Assembly: GCF_001612725.1 (NCBI RefSeq)
Contig: NZ_BDAZ01000062.1
Location: forward strand, 34,315-98,314
From: Nocardia anaemiae NBRC 100462
Lineage (GTDB): Bacteria > Actinomycetota > Actinomycetes > Mycobacteriales > Mycobacteriaceae
Reading direction: 5' to 3'
DNA: 64,000 nucleotides
Part shown: in pieces, positions 49,953 to 59,037 of the stretch
Numbering within the stretch: the stretch's first letter is position 1
How the letters are laid out: each line of letters starts with the position of its first letter
Program-made: the position numbers and the translations under genes
The notes under the pieces: model-generated
The model's database searches: none
Told to the model about the DNA's origin: nothing
The model's input: the letters and a program-made list of their open reading frames with translations, nothing else

Positions 49953-51392
49953 CTACCCCGCCGGTACTGATCCGGTCGGCGCGGATTGGAATGCTCCGGC
50001 CGTGGGTTTCACACCGCCGTCCGGAGCGGGTTCACCGCTGAGGCGGAGTACGGTCTCGAAACCCGCTGCGAGACAATCGGTGAAGATCGCGAGGTCGGGT
50101 ATGGCGGCGGTGTCGGCGTTGATCCCGATGCAGCAGATTCCGGCGTGTGAGGTCAATGCGACGTTGAAGGCCGTGCCGATGGTCGGTGCGAATGCGTACA
50201 TCCGGTCGATCCGCGCGCCGGCGAGATAGAGCGGCACCGGGGACCCCGGGATGTCGGAGGCGACGAAGTCGACATGTTTGAGCATGGTGGCAAGCAGTCC
50301 GACCGGCAACCTGTTGAGCGCGGCCGCGACGGCGCCAGACAGCGGTGTGGCGGGCTCGCGCCGCCACCTGGCGACGACGGCGTCCACGGCGCGCATCAGG
50401 TCCGCAGTTTCGGCGATGTCGACCGGTAATGCGAAGCGGGCCAGGGTGATTCGATTGCCGCCGAGCGGATCATCGCCCGCGCGAAGGCTGATCGGCATGG
50501 TCAACCGCAGGCGATCGACCTCCACCCCGTGCCGGTGATGATAGGTGCGCAGTCCGATGAGCACCGCGGTCAGAAACGCATCGTTCATCGTGCATCCTGC
50601 GGCATCGGCGGCGCGGTGCAGGCCCTCGACGGGGACATCGAACACCGCCAGACGACGACCGAGGCTTCGCCCGGTCATCACCGGTGACAGCGTAGTAGTC
50701 ACCGGTCGGACCAGCCGAACCAGCGATGTCGCCACGGCTGCGCTGTCGCGTACCACCCGGACCGGGTGGGTGAAGGTTCGCCGTGCGGTCGGCCACGTTG
50801 CCGTGACGGCGCCGCGGAGTAGCTCGGAGCCGACGGACCAATTCCACGCCAGAATATCGCGCAGCCCGCCGCTACCGTCGGACGCAAGCTCGGGCGGACG
50901 ACCGCGATCGGTCCCGGCGCGATCGAGATCGCAGATCTCGGTGGCGATCCGGATCCCGCCGACCCCGTCGGTGAGACTGTGGTGCACTCTCAGCACCAGC
51001 GCGCATCCATCGCCGAAACCGCTCAGCAGCGTCAACCGCCACAGCGGCCGAGCCGGATCGAACGCGGTCATCGCCTCGGTGCGGGCGAACTCGAGCACCG
51101 CGGACTGATCCGCCGGTTCCGGCAGCACGCCACGTCGCAGATGCCACGACAGGTCGAAATCCGGATCGGATGTCCACCGGGGCGGGGCCAGACCGAGCGG
51201 CACTGTGACCAATCGATCCCGCAACTTCGGTACAACGCGGGTGCTGCGATCGATCGTGCGTACCAGGCGATCCCAATCCGGGTCTGTGTCCAGCATCAGG
51301 ATCGACACGATTGTCGAGCGCAGGACTGGATCCTGTTCCATGCTCCACGAGAACAGGTCGGACTGTGACATATGGGATTCGCGTGCGCCCAT
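49953..51392 (-). CDS. WS/DGAT-type acyltransferase
   Basis: 479 residues. The catalytic motif is LVLRVHHSLTDGVGG near residue 140. SQSDLFSWSMEQDPVLRST at the start, TMNDAFLTAVLIGLRTYH, GGNRITLARFALPV and the late SDIPGSPVPLYLAGA follow the family, although the PLW motif and the late NVPGP (here DIPGS) diverge. It is the third paralogue in the window and the most divergent. AAGGT lies eight bases before the ATG at 51392. No DosR-like box is evident, so it may be regulated differently. Confidence 0.85.
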   Translation of the reverse strand: MGARESHMSQSDLFSWSMEQDPVLRSTIVSILMLDTDPDWDRLVRTIDRSTRVVPKLRDRLVTVPLGLAPPRWTSDPDFDLSWHLRRGVLPEPADQSAVLEFARTEAMTAFDPARPLWRLTLLSGFGDGCALVLRVHHSLTDGVGGIRIATEICDLDRAGTDRGRPPELASDGSGGLRDILAWNWSVGSELLRGAVTATWPTARRTFTHPVRVVRDSAAVATSLVRLVRPVTTTLSPVMTGRSLGRRLAVFDVPVEGLHRAADAAGCTMNDAFLTAVLIGLRTYHHRHGVEVDRLRLTMPISLRAGDDPLGGNRITLARFALPVDIAETADLMRAVDAVVARWRREPATPLSGAVAAALNRLPVGLLATMLKHVDFVASDIPGSPVPLYLAGARIDRMYAFAPTIGTAFNVALTSHAGICCIGINADTAAIPDLAIFTDCLAAGFETVLRLSGEPAPDGGVKPTAGAFQSAPTGSVPAG

Positions 51393-51885
51393 CGACTGCT
51401 ACCTTCGAATGCTCCGCGGGAATGCCGTGAGCCGCTTGGCGTTCCGGTTTCCTCGGACAACCGGCAGCCGCTTCGGCTCCGACATCAGGACCACGCGGAT
51501 CATGTCCCCCGATCCGTCGATCGCCGCGAATGACGACCGAGCATGGATGTAGGCCAGCTCCGGAGGTTCGGCGGTGAACGCGCTATACGCCCTGGGCGAC
51601 CAGCGGGCATCCCATCCAACGCTGAGACGCCTCCGCTGGATCCCACCGGCCCGGTAGCCGACATGCTGGGCGGTATCCATACCAGCAGTGTGCTCGTTCC
51701 CAGCCGATTGCACCCGATCACGAAGACTCTTGTATCGAGGGCTTTCGTCCTCGAGGCCGACAGGGAACATTCCGTCAATGCTCTCCGTCCGGAGCGGTTC
51801 GAGGGATGATGCGGGTCTCCGCTCGTACAGGCTTCCGCGTCCAAGTACCTCGTCGATCGGTGTGGGTATTCCGTAGAATGAAGCG
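51393..51885. other. 493-bp divergent intergenic region
   Basis: Between the divergent WS/DGAT and acyl-CoA ligase genes. On the minus strand, 51399 to about 51600, a frame ends with MIRVVLMSEPKRLPVVRG and has protein-like composition, but it lacks a start and a known family. It could be a 3' relic. Nothing else convincing is seen. Confidence 0.25.
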
Positions 51886-53724
51886 ATGACGTTCCTCCGA
51901 AAATCCGAGGAACCTCCCGACCTCAGCAAGATCGAGAAGCGGGCACCGTCGGTCGCCCAGATGCTCGTCAACCGTGTAGCCGCGACTCCCGACGCGGAGG
52001 CGTTCCGATTTCCTGACGGCGAGGGCTGGACCAGCGTGTCCTGGAAGCAGTTCGGTGAGCGCGTCGACATCCTCGCCGCTGGCCTGATCGCACTGGGAAT
52101 CCATGCCGAAGACCGGGTCGCGCTCGTGTCGTCCACGCGGTACGAATGGGTGCTCGCCGACTTCGCTGTGATGTGCGCTGGTGCGGCCACCACCACCGTG
52201 TACCCCACCACCAACGCCCCCGGCGTCGCGTTCATCGTCGCCAACTCGGGCAGCCGCATCGTGGTCGCCGAGAATCAGGATCACGTCGACAAGCTGATCG
52301 AGCATCGCGCCGCGTTGCCCGACGTGCGACAGGTGGTGATCTTCGACGGCGAGGGCGACGGCAACTGGGTGATCACGCTCGGTGACCTCGAAGAGCGCGG
52401 ACGTGGCCTGCTCGCCGAATCCCCGGACGCGGTCGCCGACCGCATCCGCGACATCCGGCCCGAGCATCTGGGCAGCATCATGTACACCTCCGGGACGACC
52501 GGAACCCCGAAAGGGGTTCGGCTGCCGCATTCGGCATGGACCTACAGCGCCGCGGCAATCGACGCCCTGAACGTTCTCAGCCCCGACGACCTGAATTTCC
52601 TGTGGTTGCCGCTGTCCCACGCGTTCGGCAAGGTGATGTTGGCGCTGTCACCACTGATCGGGTTCCCTACGGCGATCGACGGCCGGGTCGACAAGATCGT
52701 GGACAACCTCACGGTCCTTCACCCCACCATCGTGGCGGCCGCCCCGCGCATCTTCGAAAAGGCGCATGCCCGGATCGAGGGCATGATGGCCGAAGAAGGC
52801 GGGATCAAGAAGAAGCTCTTCGACTGGGCGGTCGGGGTCGGCCTGAAGGTCTCGCGTGCCAGGCAGGCAGGCAAGAATCCGTCGTTGCTGGTTTCCTTGC
52901 AGCACGAAATCGCCGACAGGCTGGTGCTTTCCAAAATCCGTGAACGCTTCGGTGGTCGGCTACGGTACTTCGTTTCGGCAGCGGCCCCGTTGGATCGCGA
53001 TGTCGCGCAGTGGTTCGACGCGATCGGCATCATCGTGCTCGAAGGCTATGGCCTGACCGAGACCGCCGCCGCCTCATTCATCAACCGCCCAGGTGCGTAC
53101 CGGTTCGGAACGGTAGGCAAGCCGTTCCCCGGCACCGAGGTCGAGATCGCCGAGGACGGTGAGATCCTGCTCAGAAGTCCCGGTGTGATGAGTGGCTATC
53201 ACGACCGCCCCGAGGCAACCGCCGAGGCATTGGACTCCGACGGCTGGTTCCGCACCGGCGATATCGGCGAGATCGACGCCGACGGATTCCTGCACATCAC
53301 CGACCGCAAGAAGGACTTGTTCAAGACCTCCCAGGGCAAGTACGTCGCGCCCTCCGCGATTGCCGCCACGTTCAAGGGAATGTGCCCATACGCAGCGGAA
53401 TTCATCGTCTACGGCGAGACACGCCCCTATTGCGTCGCATTGGTCGGCCTCGACGTCCAGAGCGTCACCGAATGGGCTGGCAAGCACGGTCTGGCAGACA
53501 AACCGATCGCCGAAATCGCGCGGGACGAGAAGACCCACGACGTGATCGCAACCTACGTGGACCACCTGAACACCCAACTCAATCGCTGGGAACAAATCAA
53601 GAAATTCGACATCATCGACCACGAACTATCCGTGGAAGCCGGTGATCTCACACCGAGTATGAAACTGCGCCGCAAGATAGTCGTCGAGAACCTTGCCGAC
53701 AGCATCGACGCCCTTTATCGCTGA
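51886..53724 (+). CDS. Long-chain fatty-acid-CoA ligase (FadD15-like)
   Basis: 612 residues of the ANL superfamily. The P-loop motif IMYTSGTTGTPKGVRLPH, the A5 motif LEGYGLTETAAASFINRP, the A7/A8 region GWFRTGDIGEIDADGFLHITDRKKDLFKTSQGKYVAP in parts and the long-chain insert match FadD15/FAA1-type enzymes. It activates fatty acids to acyl-CoA through an acyl-AMP, feeding lipid synthesis, oxidation or the WS/DGAT enzymes encoded upstream. The start is the ATG at 51886. It is the last gene with ordinary host-like codon use before the accessory segment. Confidence 0.9.
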   Translation: MTFLRKSEEPPDLSKIEKRAPSVAQMLVNRVAATPDAEAFRFPDGEGWTSVSWKQFGERVDILAAGLIALGIHAEDRVALVSSTRYEWVLADFAVMCAGAATTTVYPTTNAPGVAFIVANSGSRIVVAENQDHVDKLIEHRAALPDVRQVVIFDGEGDGNWVITLGDLEERGRGLLAESPDAVADRIRDIRPEHLGSIMYTSGTTGTPKGVRLPHSAWTYSAAAIDALNVLSPDDLNFLWLPLSHAFGKVMLALSPLIGFPTAIDGRVDKIVDNLTVLHPTIVAAAPRIFEKAHARIEGMMAEEGGIKKKLFDWAVGVGLKVSRARQAGKNPSLLVSLQHEIADRLVLSKIRERFGGRLRYFVSAAAPLDRDVAQWFDAIGIIVLEGYGLTETAAASFINRPGAYRFGTVGKPFPGTEVEIAEDGEILLRSPGVMSGYHDRPEATAEALDSDGWFRTGDIGEIDADGFLHITDRKKDLFKTSQGKYVAPSAIAATFKGMCPYAAEFIVYGETRPYCVALVGLDVQSVTEWAGKHGLADKPIAEIARDEKTHDVIATYVDHLNTQLNRWEQIKKFDIIDHELSVEAGDLTPSMKLRRKIVVENLADSIDALYR

Positions 53725-53912
53725 AGTCGACCGATGACTTTCGCTTCACATATGCCCATTGGAGGCATACCGAAACTACCGACGTGACCGGATGTTCGTG
53801 GAACGGAGGTCGTGGCGATCAGATTGATTCCGAAAAATCGGCCGCCTCGATCTTCCTGTACTTCCGCGAGATCATCTTCGAGCGTTCCGGTGAACGGCAG
53901 GCTCGGCTGCAT
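53715..53912 (-). CDS. Possible small ORF downstream of TIGR04141-like gene
   Basis: 65 residues from the ATG at 53912 (MQPSLPFTGTLEDDLAEVQE). The same frame is open upstream to the neighbouring gene's stop and reads ASIYENDDWYPYEGF there, which looks like coding sequence, so an unusual start or a frameshift may extend it. It lies directly downstream of the 53988-55493 gene on the same strand and overlaps the fadD-like 3' end by ten bases. No family is recognised. Confidence 0.35.
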   Translation of the reverse strand: MQPSLPFTGTLEDDLAEVQEDRGGRFFGINLIATTSVPRTSGHVGSFGMPPMGICEAKVIGRLQR

Positions 53913-53987
53913 AAAACCCTCGTAGGGATACCAATCGTCATTTTCGTAAATGCTGGCGTCTGCGCGTCGCAGTATAGCACCGATTCT

Positions 53988-55493
53988 TCAGTCCCGCCGT
54001 TTAGATTTCACGCGGCGGCTGAGCTTGATAACTGGCGTAATTCCAAGATCATGGCATGTCCGCGCCCATGCTTCAATCTTCTGTTTCAGGATGATGGAGT
54101 TAGAGTCTGCGATGTTCTGCGGCACCGACTTAGCCTCGTATCCGAGCCAGAGGCAGTACCTGGAAAAGTCTGGGATCTGCCTCACTCCTGCACGGTTGCC
54201 GAACAGCGCAAGGAGGCCCCTTGCCTGGTCGCACACGTAGTGCAACTTCTGCGCGGTGCCGAACTTGACGGCATAGACAGTATTTCCCTTCTTTAGGTCC
54301 CATGCTTCGACAGGCGTCGACCGTTTCGTCTTGAAAATGTCGAAATTCTTATCCGCTATCTCGTATCCTGCATTGATGACGGCCTCCGATTCGTTGAAAC
54401 TCGGCTCCGTAATCTCAATTTCGAGAAACTCCGGCTCGGCCATCTCGACGTCGATGTCGCGCACATACTCGTCGAGGAAGTCGAGATAGTCCTGGTTGAA
54501 GTGCATCCATTTGCCGTTAGACAAGACGACCCGCTGAGCATCGGCAATGAAATCCAGAGATGCCTTCAGGTCGTCAGCCTGGCTCACGCCATCGCTTTCG
54601 TTTATGACCTTAATCTTGAGTATTTGCTCATCCGTGAGTGAGTGCTCGTTGATGTAGTCACGCAAGTTATCGATCGAGAGGGAGTCCAGCTCCTTTATGG
54701 GTTTCCAAGGTGCCTTCAGGCCGAAGGTGCCGTCGTCGCCAAACATGAAATCGACTCCACACATTTCGAAGCTGTTTCTCGTGAAGTCAGTATCACCGTC
54801 GGACGACCTGATCTCCTTGATGAGCATCTGGTCGAAATGATCCACCTGGGTCTTCTCGGTTATAACCACTGTTCGAGGCAACCTGAAACGCTCGGGTTGT
54901 GTCAATTCTGCACAGAGTGCAGATAGAAAGTTGCCGATTCCTTCCAGTTGAATTTTGGGGGACAACTGTGCAGATGTGCCAAACTTTCCCGTTGTGCCAA
55001 AAATAGCGTGCTTGTCTAGCGTTATGCGGGCCTGGATGAAATCGACCGATTCACCGCTCGCGACATCGAGGCTAGTGTTGGACGCGTAACTCCTGATCTC
55101 TTTGCGAGTTTTTCCTTGAAATCGCTTTGACGCAGTTTGGCTCACATCGTCCTGGTTGACGATTCGCTTTGCAAGGTCGATGCCAAAATCGTAGTCGCAA
55201 TATGGTCGAACGTAGAAGTGAGCGAACCCATGCGCGAGGGCGAAGCATGCCTCATCTGATTCGAACAGATAGACCGCAGAGTGTCCAATTCCCGTTGGAA
55301 ACTGGCGATCCTGGAACAGCGGCTTGTATGTGTACAACCACTTTACGGGCTTCTCGGTAGTTTCCAAGAAGTAGAACTGGCTATGCCACACGGGCTGCTC
55401 CTCTTCATGCAGGAGCTCCATGCCCATGAGATTCAGCCTCGTTCGAAAGGGGGCGATCTCACCAACTGGAATCATAAAGATGTTAAGCTTCAT
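53988..55493 (-). CDS. TIGR04141/DUF6119-like sporadically distributed protein
   Basis: 501 residues, soluble and acidic, coded with clearly lower GC than its neighbours (many AAA, GAA, ATT and TTT codons). The layout ALAHGFAHFYVRPYCDYDFG, FGIDLAKRIVNQDDV, QGKTRKEIRSYASNTSLDV and a long C-terminal half matches my memory of the TIGR04141 (DUF6119) family, patchily distributed proteins of about 500-550 residues often near restriction or defence genes. The biochemical function is unknown. The start is the ATG at 55493 (MKLNIFMIPVG). Composition and isolation point to horizontal acquisition. The family call is moderate; the protein is certainly real. Confidence 0.65.
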   Translation of the reverse strand: MKLNIFMIPVGEIAPFRTRLNLMGMELLHEEEQPVWHSQFYFLETTEKPVKWLYTYKPLFQDRQFPTGIGHSAVYLFESDEACFALAHGFAHFYVRPYCDYDFGIDLAKRIVNQDDVSQTASKRFQGKTRKEIRSYASNTSLDVASGESVDFIQARITLDKHAIFGTTGKFGTSAQLSPKIQLEGIGNFLSALCAELTQPERFRLPRTVVITEKTQVDHFDQMLIKEIRSSDGDTDFTRNSFEMCGVDFMFGDDGTFGLKAPWKPIKELDSLSIDNLRDYINEHSLTDEQILKIKVINESDGVSQADDLKASLDFIADAQRVVLSNGKWMHFNQDYLDFLDEYVRDIDVEMAEPEFLEIEITEPSFNESEAVINAGYEIADKNFDIFKTKRSTPVEAWDLKKGNTVYAVKFGTAQKLHYVCDQARGLLALFGNRAGVRQIPDFSRYCLWLGYEAKSVPQNIADSNSIILKQKIEAWARTCHDLGITPVIKLSRRVKSKRRD

Positions 55494-55588
55494 TTGTATC
55501 GCGCCCTCAGTCGAATAACTCGATTGCTATTGTTCGTCGTGTCGAATCGGGTCATAATTTGGCAAAGCTATTGCCACCCAGTAGGGTG

Positions 55589-56026
55589 ATGCCGCGAATA
55601 ATACATACTCCAAATCCGCATTACAGTAGAGGGTCTGGGAAATCCGGGTCCCTCTCTATCGAATTGTTCGACCGACCGTGTGCCATTTCACTGGCGGCTG
55701 ATTACTTTGTTGCTGTAGCCACGTTACTTGTGGTAGCGGGAGGAATCTATTTGACTGATCCGCCAGGGGCGCGGCGCTTCCTCTCCGGAATGATGCCGGT
55801 TGTTATCCGATTGCTTGTTGGATTCATCTTGATTCTCCTTACCCAGGCGGCGATTGTCGGCTTTGGCCGTGGCGGGGGCGGCGGAAGAGATAGGACACTT
55901 CAATTACCAGATGCGGGCGACGCCCGCGCAGTAAGTGATGACCGTACGGGCGTCGCGCTTTTTCTGGCCTATGGCTGCGGTCGGCAGGCTGTTTCGGGCA
56001 AGCCGAGCAGCTGCATCATGTCCTGA
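55589..56026 (+). CDS. Possible small two-helix membrane protein
   Basis: 145 residues with two hydrophobic segments, ISLAADYFVAVATLLVVAGG (about 31-50) and VVIRLLVGFILILLTQAAIV (about 71-90), followed by a Gly-rich loop and a polar tail. GTAGGG lies just before the ATG at 55589. The last 35 codons run through a strong terminator-like hairpin and overlap the convergent secreted-protein gene, so the natural end may differ. The base composition is close to that of the TIGR04141-like gene. No family is recognised. Confidence 0.45.
   Translation: MPRIIHTPNPHYSRGSGKSGSLSIELFDRPCAISLAADYFVAVATLLVVAGGIYLTDPPGARRFLSGMMPVVIRLLVGFILILLTQAAIVGFGRGGGGGRDRTLQLPDAGDARAVSDDRTGVALFLAYGCGRQAVSGKPSSCIMS
55917..55963 (+). 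terminator. Intrinsic terminator-like hairpin
   Basis: Arms 55917-55926 and 55947-55956 (GCGACGCCCG/CGGGCGTCGC) enclose a 20-base loop and are followed by GCTTTTT. It reads as a plus-strand terminator and also lies just after the stop of the minus-strand gene ending at 55969, so it may serve both. Confidence 0.55.
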
Positions 56027-56766
56027 ACTGGCAAGAGCGCAAGGCCCAGGAGTTGATCCTCCACGATCCGGCAGAATTGCTCAGCCTGGGTCTGGGCGTC
56101 CCCGATTGTCCCAGCGACGTAGCCGCAGTATCCGCGGATGGCAATCGAGGCGGCTTGCTGCGCCGCGTCGATCACTTCACCGGCGCCACCTGCCAGAACA
56201 GTCAGGTATGGCGGGACCAGCTGTGTGGCATCTGCCATTCGGTTGCAGTACTGGTTTAGCGTCTCCACGAGCCCGCGGTCGGTTTGGGGAATTGCTGGCG
56301 CGGGCGGCCCGGCTGGTCCGGTTCCGTCGATCACCACCCTGACTGGGCTGGGATGTGTCAGGGTGATCGCCCCGTCATAACGATCTGCACAGGTGCCGCT
56401 GACCTCGTAGGCTCCGTTTCCGAGCGGGCCGAACCTGAGCTCTCCGAAACCGCCACCATTGAGCTTGACGCGGCCTTCCAGGCTCGAATCGCCAGCCACC
56501 CGGACGACGCAGAGACCGTCCATCGGGCCGTTGGTGTTCACGGCGTTCTGGCGACCCGAGATCTGGACCTTGATGAAGCCGCCGGCCTCCGTCGAGATCC
56601 GCACCTGACCGAATCCGTAGGCTGTCGAAGCGGCCGCGCCGTGCGGCGAGACACTGTCCGCAGTTGCCGGCGGGGCAAATGCCGCGCAGAACCCGGTCGC
56701 GGTTCCGGCAATGGCCGCGAGCATCGCTGCCCTTTTCGCGGCATGCGTCGTCCTTGATTTCCTCAT
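55969..56766 (-). CDS. Secreted protein of unknown family
   Basis: 265 residues with a clear signal peptide: basic RKSRTTHAAKRA, hydrophobic AAMLAAIAGTATGFCAAF, then APPATADS with a probable cleavage after ATA. The mature part has a beta-rich N-terminal half (YGFGQVRISTEAGGFIKVQI, GDSSLEGRVKLNGGGFG), two or more cysteines (GLCVV, SGTCADRY), a proline linker and a helical C-terminal half with paired cysteines (QYCNRMAD, GYCGYV, EQFCRIV). It is probably exported to the cell envelope. The ATG at 56766 has a GGAGGGAAACAAGG site. The family is not recognised. Confidence 0.7.
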   Translation of the reverse strand: MRKSRTTHAAKRAAMLAAIAGTATGFCAAFAPPATADSVSPHGAAASTAYGFGQVRISTEAGGFIKVQISGRQNAVNTNGPMDGLCVVRVAGDSSLEGRVKLNGGGFGELRFGPLGNGAYEVSGTCADRYDGAITLTHPSPVRVVIDGTGPAGPPAPAIPQTDRGLVETLNQYCNRMADATQLVPPYLTVLAGGAGEVIDAAQQAASIAIRGYCGYVAGTIGDAQTQAEQFCRIVEDQLLGLALLPVQDMMQLLGLPETACRPQP

Positions 56767-56866
56767 CCTTGTTTCCCTCCGGTTTAGCCCCGACATCCGA
56801 ATGCGTGGGCTAATGAAGGGTAAATCGGAATGCGCCTCGTTGTTGCCTAAACCAGAAACTGTCAAG

Positions 56867-57136
56867 CCCTAGCGACGGCGAATTACGTCCTCGCAGAAAA
56901 CAAACCGTGAGATTAGGGGTAACACCAACATTGCCCTTACCTGCAAAGCATGTGGCGCAGACATTGCCGTGCGGCAGACGGCTCTACTGTGCCATTCGTT
57001 GGTGCGCAAGGCTGGGACGCCCAGAAATAAAAACCAACTGGTCGGAGAAAAAAATTGTCTTGACGGCTCTTTAACTCAATCGCAAGACGCGCCGATTAAG
57101 GTGTAACAGAAGAGTTGCACTCGCGATTTCCCGGCC
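56867..57136. other. AT-richer intergenic region
   Basis: 270 bases between the secreted-protein promoter and the gene at 57137, less GC-rich than the island to the left, with several A/T runs (for example near 57040-57075). No gene, RNA or repeat is evident. Confidence 0.4.
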
Positions 57137-57610
57137 ATGGGTACCCTTGTTGCCGTGGCCGGCTTGCACGTTGCGGTCTGCGGTCTGATCTGGGCAGTCC
57201 CCGTCTTTGCGCATCAGGCAAAAGAGTCACGTCTAGCGCTTGACCGAGGAACGCAAGAAATAATCGCGGAGAACATCCGTCAACGCCAGCGCGCAACGCT
57301 GGACTTCATCGGCACGACGATTGAGCGGCAGCACGCGCTGTACACCAGGATCAATGCTGACCCAGACTTTTTGACGAAAGCCTCAAATCCAGAGCTTGAA
57401 GAGTTTATGGCCCTGCGCTCGTACCTCGGCTATCTGGAGAACATTGCCGCCGGAGTAAACATGAGCATCTTTGATCAGGTCGTGGTCGATCGCACCGTAG
57501 GCAGTCGACTTGTACGCGCGACCCGCAGTTGGGGAATGGCCTCGACGGGGTGGGTCTCCGCTGCGGGGCCGATGAGTTCGATGACCGAGGTGCACCGATG
57601 CGCATTCTGA
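57137..57610 (+). CDS. Single-TM protein, DUF4760-like, 3' end probably replaced
   Basis: 157 residues. An N-terminal membrane segment (AVAGLHVAVCGLIWAVPVFA) is followed by a helical cytosolic part (RQRATLDFIGTTIERQHALY, ALRSYLGYLENIAAGVNMSI) reminiscent of DUF4760 proteins. After about 57515 the composition changes abruptly and the frame runs into the start of the FAD monooxygenase gene, so the natural C-terminus has probably been lost at a junction. The ribosome site is poor. The family call is tentative. Confidence 0.5.
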   Translation: MGTLVAVAGLHVAVCGLIWAVPVFAHQAKESRLALDRGTQEIIAENIRQRQRATLDFIGTTIERQHALYTRINADPDFLTKASNPELEEFMALRSYLGYLENIAAGVNMSIFDQVVVDRTVGSRLVRATRSWGMASTGWVSAAGPMSSMTEVHRCAF

Positions 57611-58812
57611 TTTCCGGGGCCAATATCGCGGGACCCGCGCTCGCCTACTGGCTCAACCGGTACGGATTCGACGTCACCGTTGTCGAACGCGCGCCGGGCG
57701 CCGCGCAAGACGGGCGGTCACGCGGTGGATCTGTTCCGACCGGCCATGGCGATCGTGTAGCGGATGGGGGTAGCCGAGGAAGTTCGAGCGAAGGCTACCG
57801 GGACGGATACGCTCGTGATCCCTCGGCCTGCCGCGCGTCCGGTAACGCTGGATCTGCGCAAGTTGTTCACCGCTGTCTCCGACAACCATGTGGAGATCAT
57901 GCGCGACGATCTGAGTGAAATCCTTTACAAAGCAACATGTTCCGATGTCGACTACATCTACGCCGACTCGATCTCCACGATCGGCGACGACGGCGATGTC
58001 ACCTTCGAGCGCAGCCCGGCGCAGCGCTTCGAGGGTGATCATCGGAGCCGATGGGCTGCACTCGAATGTGCGGGCACTGGTCTTCGGCCCGGAGTCTCGG
58101 TTTTCCACCTGGCTCGGCGCCTATCTGGCGATCTTCTCCGTTCCCAACTACTTGAATCTGCACGGTGTGATGGAGATGACCGTCGATGTCGGCTGGTCGC
58201 GGGCATCTACGGCGCCGCCCACATCGACGATGGGCGCGCGGGGTTCTTCCTGCGCCCGCCGCAACCGCTGGACTACCACTATCGCGACATCGAGCGGCAG
58301 AAACAGTTGCTGTACGAGCACGTCGGCGATATGGGCTGGCAGGTGCCCCGACTGCTGTCCGAGCTGGAGGACACCCCCTCGTTCTACTTCGACTCCATCA
58401 CACAACTGCGATTGGACACCTGGTCGCGTGGCCGGGTCAGCCTGGTCGGCGACGCCGCGTACTGCCCTGGTCCGGCGGTCGGCGGCAGCACCAGCATGGC
58501 AGTGGTCGGTGCCTATGTTCTCGCCGGTGAACTCGCCGCCCACTCCGGTGACTACGCCACCGCGTTCGCCGAATACGAACGGAAGATGGGCGATTACGTT
58601 CGTCGCAGCCGTCGTTTCGCTGTTTCGGCGGCGAAGGCGATCGTCCCGCCCGCCGTTTCGAGCTGTGGGCGATGGTCCAGGCTGTGCGTCTGATCGATGT
58701 CTTGCCCGCACCGGTCGCCCGTGCCGCCGCCAAGCTCAACACCAAGGGGGTGCGCCTGCACGACTCGATCACCGTCAAGGACTACACGGGATTGGACAAG
58801 ACGCACGAATAG
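57598..58812 (+). pseudogene. FAD-dependent monooxygenase, multiply frameshifted
   Basis: From the ATG at 57598 the product begins RILISGANIAGPALAYWLNR, the FAD dinucleotide fold. Continuing in successive frames come AVDLFRPAMAIV, MGVAEEVRAKATGTDTL, RVIIGADGLHSNVRALVFG, GRVSLVGDAAYCPGPAVGGS (the GD FAD-ribityl motif), YATAFAEYERKMGDYVRRSR and an end at HDSITVKDYTGLDK before TAG 58810-58812. At least four frame changes plus a TAG near 57758 break it. PHBH-type tetracycline-degrading or hydroxylating flavoproteins have this order. It is a nearly full-length decayed gene. Confidence 0.85.
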
Positions 58813-59037
58813 TTCCGCACGTGAACGAGGAGTGCGGCCTACAGGCGACAGCGCACCTGTGCCGCCACCTCGATTGCGACACTGTCCGGTAACGAAAGGT
58901 GTGCCGGGATCGGTGTTGCACCGTGCGTGCGATACCGTCCGCACGGTGGCCAGGGCAATCGGCAGCGCAGGACATCAGTATCGGCAGGCGGGTATGGCGA
59001 CCGTTGTGTCGGCGGAGTTTGCTCCGCTCGGTGTTCA

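Noticed and set aside
57383..57708. Minus-strand frames opposite the DUF4760-like and monooxygenase junction
   Set aside because: Short, overlapping one another and without homology.
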